Shown here: in pieces, positions 62,251 to 64,000 of the stretch
How the letters are laid out: each line of letters opens with the position of its first letter
Numbering within the stretch: position 1 is the first letter of the stretch
Assembly (NCBI GenBank): GCA_034509425.1
Contig: JAVTVJ010000049.1
Span: 620,001 to 684,000 of the forward strand
Reading direction: 5' to 3'
Source of the DNA: Eopsaltria australis
Taxonomy: Eukaryota; Chordata; Aves; Passeriformes; Petroicidae
Length of the DNA: 64,000 nt
The notes under the pieces: generated by a model
Told to the model about the DNA's origin: nothing
Seen by the model: the letters and a program-made list of their open reading frames with translations, nothing else
Database searches by the model: none
Position numbers and translations under genes: made by a program

Positions 62251-64000
62251 AAGGCATAAAGGCTAGGGCACAGCTGAAGTGTCTCTGGAGATTCTTTGAG
62301 TTTTCATTTCAGAAAGCAGTAGTATAGTACATGGCTCTCCACTGCTCCAGAACGACTCCGTGCAATAATTCACTGTGCCTGGAAGAAATTATGACCAAAT
62401 CTTGAGGTAGGACCAGAGTATATTTTTTTTTTTTTCCACACTCTCATTATTTGTCATTATGGAATATGCTTTTCTGCCTGCTGGACTGATATGTGTGTAT
62501 CACATTTCCTTTCACACACTTGTGTGAAAATGTTCAAAGAGTCCCAGTTGTGCCTTAAGCGTGAATGCTCAGTGAGGCATGTATTGGTAGTGAAAGCTAA
62601 ATATACTGGAACATAAGAGGGACTGAAACCCCAGCATGGTCTAGCAGGATGCCTGCGCAGCATTGGAAACTGAAAGCCTGACCCTGTGACAGTCTTTGGC
62701 ATGGACTGCAGATTTAGGAATGCAGCTGCTGAGGAATTCAGTAAGCAAGTATGCTAAAAAAAGCAATGCAGGATTCTGTTGACTTTTTTTTCCTGAGGAA
62801 CCTTACCAGAATCAAGCATTCTCCTTGAAATACTGACCTGGAAAACACCAGTAAGAACATATCTCCAAATTTTCCAACTTACTCTAAAATCCAAAATTAT
62901 ACTTCTATTGTGTTCTGTTACTTGAGTTCTTGTTACCAGAACAATTACGAATGAAGATTGATGACCAAAACTTTATACCAGGCTGATTTTCTGAACTCTC
63001 TGTAAAGGCTCATTTTAATTTTTTTTTAATGCATTATCAAGGATAAAACTGGAACATAGGAGGAAGTATGTTCTTTTTCCTCTAAACCCAGAACTGCATT
63101 TTTTTCATTTTCTTCAGGTGGTACCAGTTTGCTTGGGATAAGTTCATTCCATTGCCCTAGATAATGAGGATTAAGATATTTGAGTGAACGAACAATACCA
63201 ATGATAGAGTTCATAGATGAAGGTTTATCTGTTTTTGCTATTATGTAAATACAGGATTTAAGTCTAGGTATCTGTTTAGATCTGTTAGATATAGTTAGAA
63301 TACAGTTATATCTGTAGCATTGAGTGAACTTCCTTGATATAAGTGAGAATATTAAAAACAATATATTAAAATCTTTTCATTTTGCCTACCTATTCTTTCA
63401 ATTTTGTAAGGATACCATTAGATTTCAACATGGAAAAGGCAAGAAGGACAAACCTTTTGAACATAATTTTGATACAGAATTTGGGACATTAAGATTAAAC
63501 TAAGTAATTTTAAGGCACATAATTCTTCAGGCTTGCCTTCATTCCAGTAGATTTTACTAATTTTAATGATGCAAGTGTCAAACAGTCTTCCCAGGTACTA
63601 TGCACATAAAATCCAATTGTGAACACTTATCCCAAAACACATGATTCATGAGTGCCACAGGGAGCACCAATTAGGCAAACTGCATTCCAGATGGTGCATC
63701 CTCTGACTTTGGATATTTGCTTGAAATTATACAGTGTAAAAAAAAAAATAAAGTGGAAATCTTGCTGCTGTCTAAATATAGTATCTAATAAGCAAAGAAC
63801 CTTAACAATTTGCCTGGGCTTTGGTTTTAGCCTAGGCAGTGAGTTGAGTGAATTCCTGATCCTGAAGCACTCATGGCAAATGCACAGTAGAAACAAGTTG
63901 TTCCACAACTCTAAGGATCAACTCAGCAACACTTACACAGAACGTTCAGATTGCCTGAGTGTGGTAACAGCATTATATACCTCTGGTGTGCTTCATCATC
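62251..64000. other. AT-rich sequence, nothing recognised
   Basis: Short frames only (at most 111 codons, 63026-63361 minus) with no domain signal. A T-rich run lies near 62421-62437 and an A-rich run near 63739-63749. Confidence 0.5.

Noticed and set aside
62053..62327. Overlapping plus-strand ORFs of 68 and 85 codons and a minus ORF of 71 codons
   Set aside because: All are low-complexity translations of a G+T tract with almost no A, which lacks stop codons for compositional reasons.
1..64000. Bacterial-type features (operons, CRISPR arrays, ribosome binding sites)
   Set aside because: The sequence is AT-rich vertebrate-like DNA with avian retroelements and no long ORFs. No regularly spaced identical repeats of CRISPR type were seen.

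Overview
This window reads as nuclear DNA from a bird, most likely a songbird (passerine). It is AT-rich and CpG-poor, carries few repeats, and shows no bacterial-style gene packing. Three lines of evidence point to birds: a CR1 LINE fragment in minus orientation (10534-10840), a solo LTR of the abundant avian ERVL-like type (32838-33408), and a short interspersed element with a tRNA-Ile-like head and a CR1-like tail (51556-51700). The last matches the design of TguSINE1, known from the zebra finch, and is the main reason for narrowing 'bird' to 'passerine'.

Layout. 1-792 is unannotated AT-rich DNA. 799-1383 is a CpG-rich solo LTR in minus orientation, flanked by a perfect 6-bp target-site duplication (CTTTCC), and it looks young. 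1390-10533 is unique sequence with a (GTTT)n run and two possible exons. 10534-10840 is a CR1 fragment in which a piece of the 3' UTR abuts a piece of the reverse-transcriptase coding region. 15965-16360 holds an imperfect tandem array with a unit of about 163 bp. 17.8-19.1 kb has two open frames, one ending in a tail-anchor-like hydrophobic segment. 22.3-22.7 kb holds small local duplications and an 18-bp palindrome. 32838-33408 is the older LTR. 36.6-37.0 kb has an (ATT)9 microsatellite and an exon-like stretch. Four G+T-rich low-complexity tracts lie at 41.8, 47.6, 49.1 and 62.1 kb, all T/G on the + strand. 51556-51700 is the SINE. The rest, to 64000, is AT-rich DNA without recognisable content.

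I found no protein-coding gene I can name. The longest open frames are about 124-132 codons. A rough estimate for random sequence of this AT content (about 7% stop codons, six frames, 64 kb) gives about one frame of that length by chance, so these ORFs are weak evidence for coding. The window is best read as an intergenic stretch or the inside of a very long intron. Candidate exons are listed as hypotheses only. I see no CRISPR array, operon, functional RNA gene or new multi-gene system. The parts most worth following up are the young solo LTR, the ~163-bp tandem array, the SINE as a lineage marker, and a few exon-like or micropeptide-like ORFs.
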